From: an uncultured Methylococcaceae bacterium
GTDB lineage: Bacteria; Pseudomonadota; Gammaproteobacteria; Methylococcales; Methylomonadaceae
Direction: 5' to 3'
Length of the DNA: 37,094 bases
Assembly (NCBI GenBank): GCA_903945375.1
Contig: CAJAVP010000060.1
Span: 1 to 37,094, forward strand
The translations under genes were made by a program, and so were the position numbers. This document shows positions 8,116-15,862 of the stretch, in pieces. The notes under the pieces are model-generated. The model made no database searches. It saw nothing but the letters and a program-made list of their open reading frames with translations, and had not been told where the DNA came from. Every line of letters starts with the position of its first letter. Positions within the stretch are counted from its first letter, which is position 1.

Positions 8116-10230
8116 ATGAATCAAAATAACAGTGCTGTTGTAACTACATTAAGTTTGGTTCAAATTGCTGCATGGCAAAATACAACTCAAGCAAGTTCAG
8201 AAATGATGGCGAAAGTTCCTTCATTGCAACGCGGCGCTGTCTGGAATCCAGGTCAAGTCGAGTTGCTTTGGGATTCAATTTTACGAGGATTTCCAATCGG
8301 TGCATTTGTGGTGTGCAAGGCATTGCAAAATCAATACAGCCGTAAAGGCCAGAATGACCGGAGTAATAACGACATTCAGCCAACACATCATCTTTTGGAT
8401 GGACAACAACGCGCCAACGCCATTGCCTTGGGTTTTGACGATCCCTTTTTAGATATGAGCGAACCATCGCCTCGTGCCGTGCTGTGGTTAGATCTATCAC
8501 CTAAATTCGCTAAGAACAGTACGCGAAGTTTTTTATTACGGGTTACAACCGAAGCTCATCCTTGGGGTTACAGCATAAACGATGAGGCAAAGAGCATTCC
8601 CCACTATAAGATGCGCGAAGCTATTGGGAAGTACGGTAAAAAACGCCAAGATCTTAAATTGACGGACACTTGGCCAATTGACGCCACCGCTCCAATCCCT
8701 TTTGCATGGTTGATGCGAAATATAAATGCGTCACAGCACTCTGAATCTGATTTTTGGGATGCAATCATTAAGCTTTGTGAAGAGCCTGATAAGCCTTGGT
8801 CAAATCAAGGCTGGGTGAAAAGTGTTAGCGATAACAAAGAGTCCATGGAAAAAGCACAAATTTTTACGGGATTAAATTATGCCAATAAGCTACGCATTGT
8901 AGCGCTGGAAGTTCCCGAAGCAGTGATAAAAATCGACAGGAATACGGCAGAGGGCAGTCAACTTGAGACTAATCATGAACATGTCGCTAATGTAGAACAT
9001 CTCTTTCAAAGGTTAAACGCTGGTGGAACCGTACTGAACGGTGAAGAGCTTGCGTATTCGATGATTAAAGCTTACTGGCCTGAGGTTGAGGATCCGATAG
9101 AAAAACTTGTTGTAAAACGCATGCCCGCTTCACGATTGGTAATGCTGGGAGCACGCACCGCTTTGTCCAAACAAAAACCGGATAAATTGCCTGGCTCACT
9201 AACAGTCAGTGCCATGCGTAACCTAGCCCAGCAAAAAAACCAACACATCTATGATTTTTTTATGCCACCTCATGGCCAAGACGCACCCATCAAATTAGTT
9301 CTTGAACAAGTCGATAATTGGTTAGGGGAAAATTCCATTGATGATATTGGCCTGCCTCCTTTTTTGCTGTCCTCAATGGCACGCAGCGTGCCAGATGTTT
9401 ACTTGTTATTAATGTGGCTGGCTGATCAGTTTTTTTCAAAACCAGGTAATCAGACTGGTGATATACGTAAACGGCTAATTGGGCTTGCTACAACATTGCA
9501 TTGGTTTGGGGTAAATAGACGTGAAGCGGTCGCCAAGTTATACGAAATGTTAAACAAACAAGATAATCTATTTAGTGACGAAACTTTTAAGGGAATATTG
9601 CGTGATATTTATGAACTCGATGGTGAAAAAATTGGATTTCATCAAATACCGACTCCAGATGAGTTGGACAAGCTCATTATTTTGCCTATAAATGAAGAAA
9701 CGCTCAAACACTGGAATTGGTGGAAGCTGGTAAAAAATGTCGAAGGGCAAGAATTACAGTACTATCAAACAGTGCAACACATTAAACAAGAAAAAAATTT
9801 ACTGCTTTTTGCCCAACGAGGACATTTAAAAACAGCATACCCAAATTATGATCCTTCACGACAAGATTTATGGGAACAGCATAATCGACTTTGGGACTAC
9901 GATCATATTTTGCCATCCAAAATTATTTACTATAAACAGAACATTTCCAGTGGCGTTAAGGAATGGGTTTACAGTATCGCCAATCTTCGCGCTTGGCCTA
10001 TGGAAGACAACCGTTCTGATCAAGCCGAAGCGCCTGCTTTAAAATTAACTTCGGCAACAGATTTAATGGAAAGTTTTATTGATGCCAACGAGCTTAATGG
10101 TTTTCAGCGTGGCTACGACAACATAACAGATTTCAATAATGCCATCGTCTTTGTTGAGAGTGCTAAAACACGATTGTTGCGAATTTACAAAGAATGGTAT
10201 GACACATTGGATATTGGTTTTCTGATGTAA
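8116..10230 (+). CDS. GmrSD-like DUF262 protein with C-terminal HNH (DUF1524-type) motif
   Basis: 704 residues. The N-terminal DUF262 (ParB/Srx-like) domain shows VPSLQRGAVWN, LWDSILRGFPIGAF and HLLDGQQRANAI (DGQQR at 95-99), the nucleotide-binding signature of GmrS-type domains. VEHLFQRLNAGGTVLNGEELAYSMIK is also typical. Near the C-terminus, WDYDHILPSK (His at 597) followed by NLRAWPMEDN (Asn at 623) forms an HNH-type site as in GmrD/DUF1524. The family includes type IV restriction enzymes acting on modified DNA and the SspE and BrxU defence proteins. The exact target here cannot be read from sequence. The RBS AAAGGA lies nine bases before the ATG. It stands between two copies of the repeated cassette. 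Confidence 0.88.
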   Translation: MNQNNSAVVTTLSLVQIAAWQNTTQASSEMMAKVPSLQRGAVWNPGQVELLWDSILRGFPIGAFVVCKALQNQYSRKGQNDRSNNDIQPTHHLLDGQQRANAIALGFDDPFLDMSEPSPRAVLWLDLSPKFAKNSTRSFLLRVTTEAHPWGYSINDEAKSIPHYKMREAIGKYGKKRQDLKLTDTWPIDATAPIPFAWLMRNINASQHSESDFWDAIIKLCEEPDKPWSNQGWVKSVSDNKESMEKAQIFTGLNYANKLRIVALEVPEAVIKIDRNTAEGSQLETNHEHVANVEHLFQRLNAGGTVLNGEELAYSMIKAYWPEVEDPIEKLVVKRMPASRLVMLGARTALSKQKPDKLPGSLTVSAMRNLAQQKNQHIYDFFMPPHGQDAPIKLVLEQVDNWLGENSIDDIGLPPFLLSSMARSVPDVYLLLMWLADQFFSKPGNQTGDIRKRLIGLATTLHWFGVNRREAVAKLYEMLNKQDNLFSDETFKGILRDIYELDGEKIGFHQIPTPDELDKLIILPINEETLKHWNWWKLVKNVEGQELQYYQTVQHIKQEKNLLLFAQRGHLKTAYPNYDPSRQDLWEQHNRLWDYDHILPSKIIYYKQNISSGVKEWVYSIANLRAWPMEDNRSDQAEAPALKLTSATDLMESFIDANELNGFQRGYDNITDFNNAIVFVESAKTRLLRIYKEWYDTLDIGFLM

Positions 10231-10259
10231 AGCTCTCAATTCTGGAAATTTCCAAAAAG

Positions 10260-10335
10260 TGTTCAGCTTGAAACCAGAATCAGTGTTCAGATTAGATCAG
10301 AATGGGCGTTGTTCAAGTTGGACCAGAATATGCGG
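10260..10335. repeat. Three degenerate tandem repeats, possible end of an IS21-type element
   Basis: Three units beginning TGTTCA at 10260, 10284 and 10310 share the pattern TGTTCA..TTGGACCAGAAT with spacing of 24 and 26 bases. Multiple repeats of this kind occur at the ends of IS21-family elements, so this may be the remaining tip of one. It abuts the 5'-truncated PP2C copy directly, which fits an insertion followed by deletion. No istA or istB gene remains here. Confidence 0.45.
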
Positions 10336-10593
10336 GGGCAGGCACTGGATAATCTGTTCATCTATTCGCAGGCTGCTGAAGAACCGTTTATCGGTTTGCA
10401 ACGCTTTAAGTTATTGCCGGATGAGATTTTACTGTTGGTCAGCGACGGCGTGACCTTGTATTTATCAGATGACGCGCTTGCCGCTTGTCTTGCGGGCACT
10501 GATCTGGTCGCTAATGTCCGGCGGCTGTTTGGTGAAGTCATGGCCGCCGGCGCTGAAGATAATTTGATTGCGGTAGCAATCGTCGTGAAATAA
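10333..10593 (+). pseudogene. 5'-truncated PP2C phosphatase tail (copy B)
   Basis: The segment RGQALDNLFIYSQAAEEPF through EDNLIAVAIVVK is about 85% identical to the last third of the PP2C at 4956-5744. The N-terminal two thirds, with the first metal-binding Asp motif and the GDSRG motif, are absent and replaced by the TGTTCA repeats. An open frame begins at an ATG at 10309 within those repeats, but the protein would lack an active site. It provides the Gln codon that shows the amber of copy A to be a mutation. Confidence 0.85.
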
Positions 10594-10608
10594 GACCCTA
10601 TTTTTAAT

Positions 10609-10647
10609 TTGCATACGTCCCAAATTGTCGCATTAACCGCTTATTAT
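10609..10647 (+). promoter_or_regulatory. Conserved upstream motif, copy 2
   Basis: TTGCATACGTCC and TTGTCGCATTAACCGCTTAT match the motif at 7527 closely. It directly follows the PP2C tail, and a decayed fam3 start follows it, so it marks a third, mostly deleted copy of the cassette. Confidence 0.55.
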
Positions 10648-10690
10648 TTTTTTAGGCAAAGTTAAGACTAAAATGTACAGTCCTCACATA

Positions 10691-10726
10691 AAGAAGGAAA
10701 TATCTTCGTATCCATATCATTAAACC
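10691..10726 (+). pseudogene. Decayed start of a fam3 gene
   Basis: AAGAAGGAAATATCTTCGTA and the next bases up to CATTAAAC align with the fam3 leader and first codons at 7600-7636 (AAGAAGAAAATCATCTCATG and on). The start codon is GTA and the homology stops after a few codons. It is a relic only and makes no protein. Confidence 0.4.
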
Positions 10727-10786
10727 GTGGTGCGTAAGTTCTGACATTCAATAGTGCGTACAGCGCGGTTTGTCAAAGCTAAAATA

Positions 10787-10911
10787 TGAATTAAGAGCTA
10801 AATTCAACAATGCAAAATCAAATACTTAAAACAGGCCAAATGCCTATAGCGGAAAAGTATTGTTTATAAGGCATTGATATTCAAAACCGTAAGTTTTTAG
10901 CTCTTAATTCA
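10787..10911. repeat. 125-bp fold-back element with nested inverted repeats
   Basis: TGAATTAAGAGCTAAA at 10787-10802 is perfectly complementary to TTTAGCTCTTAATTCA at 10896-10911. Inside, AAATGCCTATA (about 10838-10848) can pair with TATAAGGCATT (10865-10875), so the segment can form an extended stem. It carries no open frame. It could be a miniature transposable element or a structured RNA; nothing in the sequence decides between them. Confidence 0.55.
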
Positions 10912-11120
10912 CATTAAAGCTTCTCCCAAAAAGCTTGTACAGTTTTAAAAGGGAAGTCCTTTTCTACCAATTATTTAAAAAAATTTGCTGTATCTCGCGT
11001 AGGCATGAAGAGTATTTGTCCCAGATGACTTTTCAATATACAGCGGTTTCAATGTCGGTTGGTTTGTACTCTGCCAGCTAACAAAATGTTATTAACCTGA
11101 TCTGAAAACGCTGTAACACT

Positions 11121-12644
11121 ATGAAATCCATAAAATTTGATTTAATCGTCGAAAGAAAGGTCAGTGCCTTACAGGAAAAATTTAATCTTCTTCATGTTAT
11201 TGGTCTTTTTGAAACAGGTCATTTGGAGCAATGGCTATCTCTCAAATTGGATGCCGTTCACTCCATCGATAAAGCACAGGATGAAATTGCCATTGCCAAA
11301 GACTTATGCGCTATTTTTGACATTGAAATCAGCGAGGAAGATTTAATCGACGACATAAAGTTGTTGTGTCTCCGGCAACAGCACCTGAAATCAAATAATA
11401 GCCTGTTTGAACACTGTGTCGCCGATATTAAGACATTGTTTGGACATCATTCTGCCAATCGCAAGGTACATCACAAAATAAATTTGCTTAGGTATCCCCA
11501 GAAAATGTACATGAAATCTAATAAAACACTGTTTGAACATGATTCTGTCAATCGCAAAAGAAATTGCAAGCCAAAAATTACCGAAACTCGAATTAAACGA
11601 TTTATTGTGCGTGATGATGGCACAGTAATAGACACAAAAACGAAATTAATGTGGTGCCGTTATTCTGTTGGGCAAAGTTGGAAACATGGCGAAGTGCTGG
11701 GTCAAGACAAAACAATGACTTGGGACAGGGCGAAGGTGTGTGCAGATGCTTTCAATCAACAGGAGATGTGCGGTGGTTTTGCAGATTGGCGATTGCCAAC
11801 GATTGATGAATTGGAAAGTTTCGTTTTTCCTGGTTTGCCATCAGAAATACCCTTTTGGTCATCTACGCCCTACCTCGAAAATAATTACGTTTGGTATGGT
11901 TATGCCACGAATGACCGCATCATGAGTCTCTACACCAAAGTGGATAACCCTATATCGGTTCGTTTAACTCGAACTGCTTTTGACATTGAAATCAGTGAAG
12001 AAGATTTACTCGACGATATAGACGATATAGACGATATAGACGATATAGACGATATAGAGGATATAGACGATATAGAGGAAGATTTCATCGACGAGACTGT
12101 TTCGTTATCTCATCAGGAAATGAAAAATAAGTATCTGGAGTCAAAAGTATCGCTTCTTGAACACCATGCTATCGATGACAAGCCAAAAATTCCTAAATCC
12201 CGTATTGGGAAATTTATTGCTTATGAAGATGGCACAGCACTGGATACGATAACCAGATTAATGTGGCACCGATACGCTGTTGGGCAACATTGGCAAAATG
12301 GCGAAGTGGATGGTAAAGCGAAGGGAATGGCATGGGACGAGGCAATGGAGTACGCCGATGCTTTCAATCAACTGGATGAGTGCGGGCGCTTTACTGATTG
12401 GCGATTGCCAACAATTGACGAACTAAAAAGCATTGTTGAAGAAAATAGAGGTGTAAAAATTAATCAAACTGTTTTTCCTAATACCCCTGCTAGAAAATTT
12501 TGGTCATCTTCGCCCTACGTTGGCATTTCTGATGCCGTTTGGTATGTTGATTTCAATGACAGCCACGTCTACTTTGCCGATTGGAATTACGATTTTGCGG
12601 TTCGTTTAGTCCGTACCTGCAACTTCAATTATTCAACTTTTTAG
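11121..12644 (+). CDS. Protein with two DUF1566 (Lcl_C) domains and an Asp-Asp-Ile repeat
   Basis: 507 residues, no signal peptide. Two DUF1566 domains lie at about 160-286 and 362-500; each has D.TTKLMW-like (here DTKTKLMWCRY and DTITRLMWHRY), a TWDRA/AWDEA block, ADAFNQ, DWRLPTIDEL and FWSS.PY. The domain is related to the C-type lectin-like/FGE fold and often occurs in surface or effector proteins; its role here is unknown. The helix-rich N-terminus contains FDIEISEEDLIDDI, repeated at about 287-300, so the protein arose by internal duplication. Between the domains is an acidic linker of DDI repeats encoded by 9-bp tandem repeats. It ends with TAG, showing that TAG is an ordinary stop in this genome. 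Confidence 0.85.
   Translation: MKSIKFDLIVERKVSALQEKFNLLHVIGLFETGHLEQWLSLKLDAVHSIDKAQDEIAIAKDLCAIFDIEISEEDLIDDIKLLCLRQQHLKSNNSLFEHCVADIKTLFGHHSANRKVHHKINLLRYPQKMYMKSNKTLFEHDSVNRKRNCKPKITETRIKRFIVRDDGTVIDTKTKLMWCRYSVGQSWKHGEVLGQDKTMTWDRAKVCADAFNQQEMCGGFADWRLPTIDELESFVFPGLPSEIPFWSSTPYLENNYVWYGYATNDRIMSLYTKVDNPISVRLTRTAFDIEISEEDLLDDIDDIDDIDDIDDIEDIDDIEEDFIDETVSLSHQEMKNKYLESKVSLLEHHAIDDKPKIPKSRIGKFIAYEDGTALDTITRLMWHRYAVGQHWQNGEVDGKAKGMAWDEAMEYADAFNQLDECGRFTDWRLPTIDELKSIVEENRGVKINQTVFPNTPARKFWSSSPYVGISDAVWYVDFNDSHVYFADWNYDFAVRLVRTCNFNYSTF
12012..12074 (+). repeat. Seven 9-bp tandem repeats (GACGATATA) in the DUF1566 gene
   Basis: Five perfect GACGATATA units are followed by GAGGATATA and another GACGATATA. 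The unit length is a multiple of three, so changes in copy number would lengthen or shorten the Asp-Asp-Ile linker without shifting the frame. Confidence 0.9.
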
Positions 12645-12653
12645 GATGTGATT

Positions 12654-12734
12654 ATGACTTCTACAACACTAGAAATTTCAGGCTCCTTCTTTAATAGATT
12701 TACATCAGCAAAATTTAATCCGTATTACAAATGA
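12654..12734 (+). CDS. Very small ORF or gene remnant after the DUF1566 gene
   Basis: An ATG at 12654, with GGATG five bases after the upstream stop, opens a 26-codon frame (MTSTTLEISGSFFNRF and ten more residues) that ends in TGA. It is not recognised and is probably a remnant or chance frame. Confidence 0.2.
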   Translation: MTSTTLEISGSFFNRFTSAKFNPYYK

Positions 12735-12786
12735 AACAAGGCAAGGATTTGTTAACCTAAAAACATCATAAGTGTCTATTTTTAAT

Positions 12787-12826
12787 TTTCATACGCCCTA
12801 TTTTGTCGCACTAACCGCTTATGATG
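12787..12826 (+). promoter_or_regulatory. Conserved upstream motif, copy 3
   Basis: TTTCATACGCCC and TTTTGTCGCACTAACCGCTTAT match copies 1 and 2. It lies 56 bp before the fam3 copy B start. The spacing to the start resembles that in copy A, supporting a role in expression of fam3. Confidence 0.55.
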
Positions 12827-12882
12827 ACTTTCGACAAATAGGGTTAAATAACCGGTCATAATACAAAACAGGAAATAATCAC

Positions 12883-13311
12883 ATGCCTATGCTAATCGAA
12901 CATATCGATGCTATTGCCCGTAAAAAACAACGCGATGTATTGTATTTGACGTTTCATTCCAAAAAATCTGCCGATATTGGCCTTTGGGACGGTAGCTCAG
13001 ATAATTGGGAGCAAAATCCCATGCGCGAGACAGTCTGTCAATGGCTGACGGATCACCAGATTTCCTGGAAGCCTTGCGGTTATGTTGCCGATGTCAACAT
13101 GATGTGCAGCTATCGGGGACAAATTTATCTGGACGTGCCGTATGATGAAAGTGATCCGCAGTATGTGTTAGTGCGTGATTATTTAGAGAATCCTGATGGC
13201 AGTATGCGTTTTGAAACAGTCAATTTTTGGTATTTGCCCTTGGCAAAAGCCATGGAAAACGCCCATCACGATGAACCGGGCTTTTGGGAAAAATGGGCTG
13301 AAAATTTTTAA
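12883..13311 (+). CDS. Unknown protein, fam3 copy B (intact)
   Basis: 142 residues, start supported by AGGAAA about seven bases upstream. It is nearly identical to fam3 copy A but ends GFWEKWAENF, which is likely the ancestral C-terminus. Conserved Trp, Asp and Cys residues (LWDGSSDNWEQNPMRETV, PCGYVADVNMMC) suggest a compact fold; no known domain is recognised. It precedes fam1 and fam2, whereas in copy A it follows them. Confidence 0.82.
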   Translation: MPMLIEHIDAIARKKQRDVLYLTFHSKKSADIGLWDGSSDNWEQNPMRETVCQWLTDHQISWKPCGYVADVNMMCSYRGQIYLDVPYDESDPQYVLVRDYLENPDGSMRFETVNFWYLPLAKAMENAHHDEPGFWEKWAENF

Positions 13312-13447
13312 CTGGCATCACAAAAATGCATCTTTTCTAAGGGAAAATTTAGCAGCCTAAAGCGGGTCAATCGTGCCAGTCAGATAGTAAACATTAACGG
13401 TCTATCTCAAACCTAATAACGCTAAAATCAATAGAGCCAGAATAACA

Positions 13448-13909
13448 ATGGAAATGGAAAATACAAACTACATGAAAATGGAGAATTTAACGGATGGATA
13501 TGGTTATAAAATTTTAGCCAGAAATGCTTATGTAGGTGTTTGGATAACCAAGATGAAAGCATTCATGATTTCAAGATACAAAATGGGCGATTATCCTTTT
13601 TTATTTTATGAATACCATTGGGATACGAATGATGCAATCAATTTCCCTTATGGAACTGCTAAGCCAATGGAACTAATAGAAAAATTTCCTTTTAAAATAA
13701 AAGACGAGTACACCGATGCAGAGTCCAAACAAATTATTCATTATCTTGACGAATTAGAGGAAATCAATCCAGTCACGCCAGGAATAAATACTTTACAGCA
13801 AAGAAAACAAGCGGCTATCAATTGGGAAAAAAGGCTAGAAGCCAAACGATGTTTGGCTAGGGAACTCGAACAACAAGGCATTTCTTGCCGACTACGAAAA
13901 ACTGCTTAA
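13448..13909 (+). pseudogene. fam1 copy B, C-terminus lost by a 2-base deletion
   Basis: The 153-residue frame aligns with fam1 copy A from residue 20 on (MENTNYMKMENL against DNTDYLKLENL). After GIS the frame diverges: copy A has TCTATTGCCGA where this copy has TCTTGCCGA near 13883-13890, so two bases are missing and the last ~28 residues are replaced by CRLRKTA. In the restored frame the homology continues to the fam2 start (ADYEKLLKER). The short protein may be partly functional, since the conserved core remains; I call it a damaged gene with this reservation. It also lacks the first ~19 residues of copy A. Confidence 0.65.
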
Positions 13910-13961
13910 AGAGAGGAAGTCTAATATAAGCAAATGGCGATGTTTTAGAATCGAGTGGCTG

Positions 13962-14621
13962 ATGACCATGAACGTCGAATGGCAAGATAAGAGAGTAATA
14001 ATGACACCCAAACAACGCGAAATATTAGTAAATTTTCAGGAACAAATTTGTAACTTGGAATCTTACCTTGGCAGTATGCGGCGTCAACTGCGTGAATTAC
14101 CAAAGCACTTTGACTCGGCTCAGAACAAAAGCGAATTCACCACAGACGAAATCAGCGAATTGCTGCGCTTTAATGATAGGCTGGCTGAGATTGAACACTA
14201 CTTATGCGATTTGGGCGCAAAAGAAGATTTACATGTCGCAGCTCGTGTTTCTGATAGTAATGATGCTTTAAATGATTACGAAATTGATGCGACGCTTTAC
14301 TTTACCCTACGCGAAGATGATCCCGAATTTGATGAAGATGACGACAATTTTTTGACCCAGCGAACCATGAGCCTAAAACATTTAGATAAGAAATGGGGCT
14401 TAGGCGATGGACGGGATCATCGGGTATCTATCCCCCATTTTCCAGGCAGTCTTAATGAAATAGCCCATTGCTGGTTATTCCACGATCTTTATGATCACAG
14501 CTATGGTCTTGAGCAACCGGCTTTAAGTCTACAAGACTGTTTACGCGTTGGCTCAATCTGGGTGGATGTTGCGGTTCGTCATCAGGCGACGCTGGCTATT
14601 AAATCGGGTAAGTGGCACTAA
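13962..14621 (+). CDS. Unknown protein, fam2 copy B
   Basis: 219 residues, starting MTMNVEWQDKRVIMTPKQRE, matching fam2 copy A. It has a single LPKHFDSAQ block, so it probably shows the ancestral layout before the duplication in copy A. The C-terminal half with REDDPEFDEDDDNF, HCWLFHDLYDH and the VGSIWVDVAVRHQ tail is highly conserved. Function unknown. Confidence 0.82.
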   Translation: MTMNVEWQDKRVIMTPKQREILVNFQEQICNLESYLGSMRRQLRELPKHFDSAQNKSEFTTDEISELLRFNDRLAEIEHYLCDLGAKEDLHVAARVSDSNDALNDYEIDATLYFTLREDDPEFDEDDDNFLTQRTMSLKHLDKKWGLGDGRDHRVSIPHFPGSLNEIAHCWLFHDLYDHSYGLEQPALSLQDCLRVGSIWVDVAVRHQATLAIKSGKWH

Positions 14622-14694
14622 CAACATTAAGCAGTTTGGTTGATCTGGTGCGACCTTATGCAACCATAATCAAATCCCAAATATCAGGTGATTG

Positions 14695-15546
14695 ATGGCA
14701 ACAATAATTAAGCGACTACCTGAAAACAAACAAGGCAAAGATTATGTTGTAGGCGATTTGCATGGCTGCTTTAGTCTGCTTGACGTGCTGCTCGCAAAAG
14801 TGCATTTCGATAAACAAAAGGATCGGCTCTTTTCGGTCGGAGACTTGATTGATCGGGGGCCAGAGTCTTTGCATTGCCTGTTCCTTTTGGAAGAACCGTG
14901 GTTTATGGCGGTATGCGGAAATCATGAGTCCATGTGCCTGGATTTCTTCTTGCCCTACCGGGTAAATGACACGTTGAAGGTATCTGACTGTGCCAGTTCC
15001 AACCTCTTTTTTGATAACGGCGGCGCTTGGATTGAACAGTATTATCAAGCTAACCGGCAATGCATGACCCCTGAATTCAATCGTGGCCTAGACCTGCTCC
15101 TGGACATGCCGCTTATTTTGGTAGTAGGAGAAGGCGAAAACCGCTTTCATGTCATTCACGCCGAACTCATCAGATCCCAATATAACTTTGCCAAGACAGC
15201 CACATGGCTAAACAGTGACATCGACCGCTGGTTTTCCGAACAACGTATTCCGTCCATTGTTTCGGAAAACTTACTTTGGAGTCGAACGCTGATGTCCGGC
15301 AGATTTTCAAAGCACCCTAACGCCACAATCCAACCCGGGCTTTCCACGACTTTCTGTGGGCATTCCTATGCCCCCAAACCTCAGAAAGTGTTGTCACATA
15401 TCTGCGTAGACACGGGTGCTTTTTTATCGAGTAGTGAGGATATCCAAGAGAGTGCCGATTTTGGCTTAACTCTGTTCGACGTTCAGGCATCACGTTGGTA
15501 TTTAGCGTCTTATCAACGGCATGAAATTATTCAGGGCGAATTTTAG
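14695..15546 (+). CDS. Metallo-dependent Ser/Thr protein phosphatase (PrpA/lambda PPase type)
   Basis: 283 residues from the ATG at 14695, preceded by AGGTG. Metal-site motifs are in order: GDLHG (20-24), GDLIDRG (49-55) and GNHESM (75-80), then an HAEL His and a C-terminal CGHSYAP with VDTGAF, as in lambda-type PPP phosphatases. Such enzymes use two metal ions to remove phosphate from Ser/Thr and sometimes His or Tyr residues. Together with the PP2C at 4956, it suggests that reversible protein phosphorylation belongs to this block, but no kinase is seen here. The TTG at 14692 is a less likely start. Confidence 0.92.
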   Translation: MATIIKRLPENKQGKDYVVGDLHGCFSLLDVLLAKVHFDKQKDRLFSVGDLIDRGPESLHCLFLLEEPWFMAVCGNHESMCLDFFLPYRVNDTLKVSDCASSNLFFDNGGAWIEQYYQANRQCMTPEFNRGLDLLLDMPLILVVGEGENRFHVIHAELIRSQYNFAKTATWLNSDIDRWFSEQRIPSIVSENLLWSRTLMSGRFSKHPNATIQPGLSTTFCGHSYAPKPQKVLSHICVDTGAFLSSSEDIQESADFGLTLFDVQASRWYLASYQRHEIIQGEF

Positions 15547-15862
15547 GATTCAGTTTATTGTTAGTGGCTGCATGAATGGGGATAACCGTCATCGATTTTA
15601 TACTTGAAGGTAAAAGAAACCGGTTTTCGCGGCTATTTATTGGTTGATGGCATTAATGGCAATTTCGATGAGGGCGTATTTTTGTATGAAATAGCGTTAA
15701 TCTTGAATGCCTAATTTTGGTTGATATGAAATTCAGCAACCAGATAATCAGAGTACAGCGTAATTCTCCGGATTAATTTCACCCGTAATAACCGAAATAT
15801 CAAGACTAGAACTAAAGTTATACGAAATATTTCCTAAAGCAAAATTTAACCGAGCCAATTCT
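15547..15862. other. Gap with a 36-residue gene fragment
   Basis: No full gene is seen. A frame from 15604 to TAA at 15712-15714 reads LKVKETGFRGYLLVDGINGN and on, which looks like a protein fragment without its own start. The remaining bases up to the WYL-GGDEF gene show nothing I can name. Confidence 0.35.

Larger units (their letters stand above)
10594..11120. other. Intergenic stretch with motif copy, decayed fam3 start and fold-back element
   Basis: The 527 bases hold no convincing gene. From the left they contain motif copy 2 (10609-10647), a decayed fam3 5' end (about 10691-10726) and a 125-bp fold-back structure (10787-10911). The rest, 10912-11120, shows nothing that I recognise apart from the leader of the DUF1566 gene. 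Confidence 0.6.

Noticed and set aside
10309-10332. Genuine N-terminus of a short PP2C protein
   Set aside because: These codons come from the TGTTCA repeats, and the product would lack the catalytic Asp motifs.
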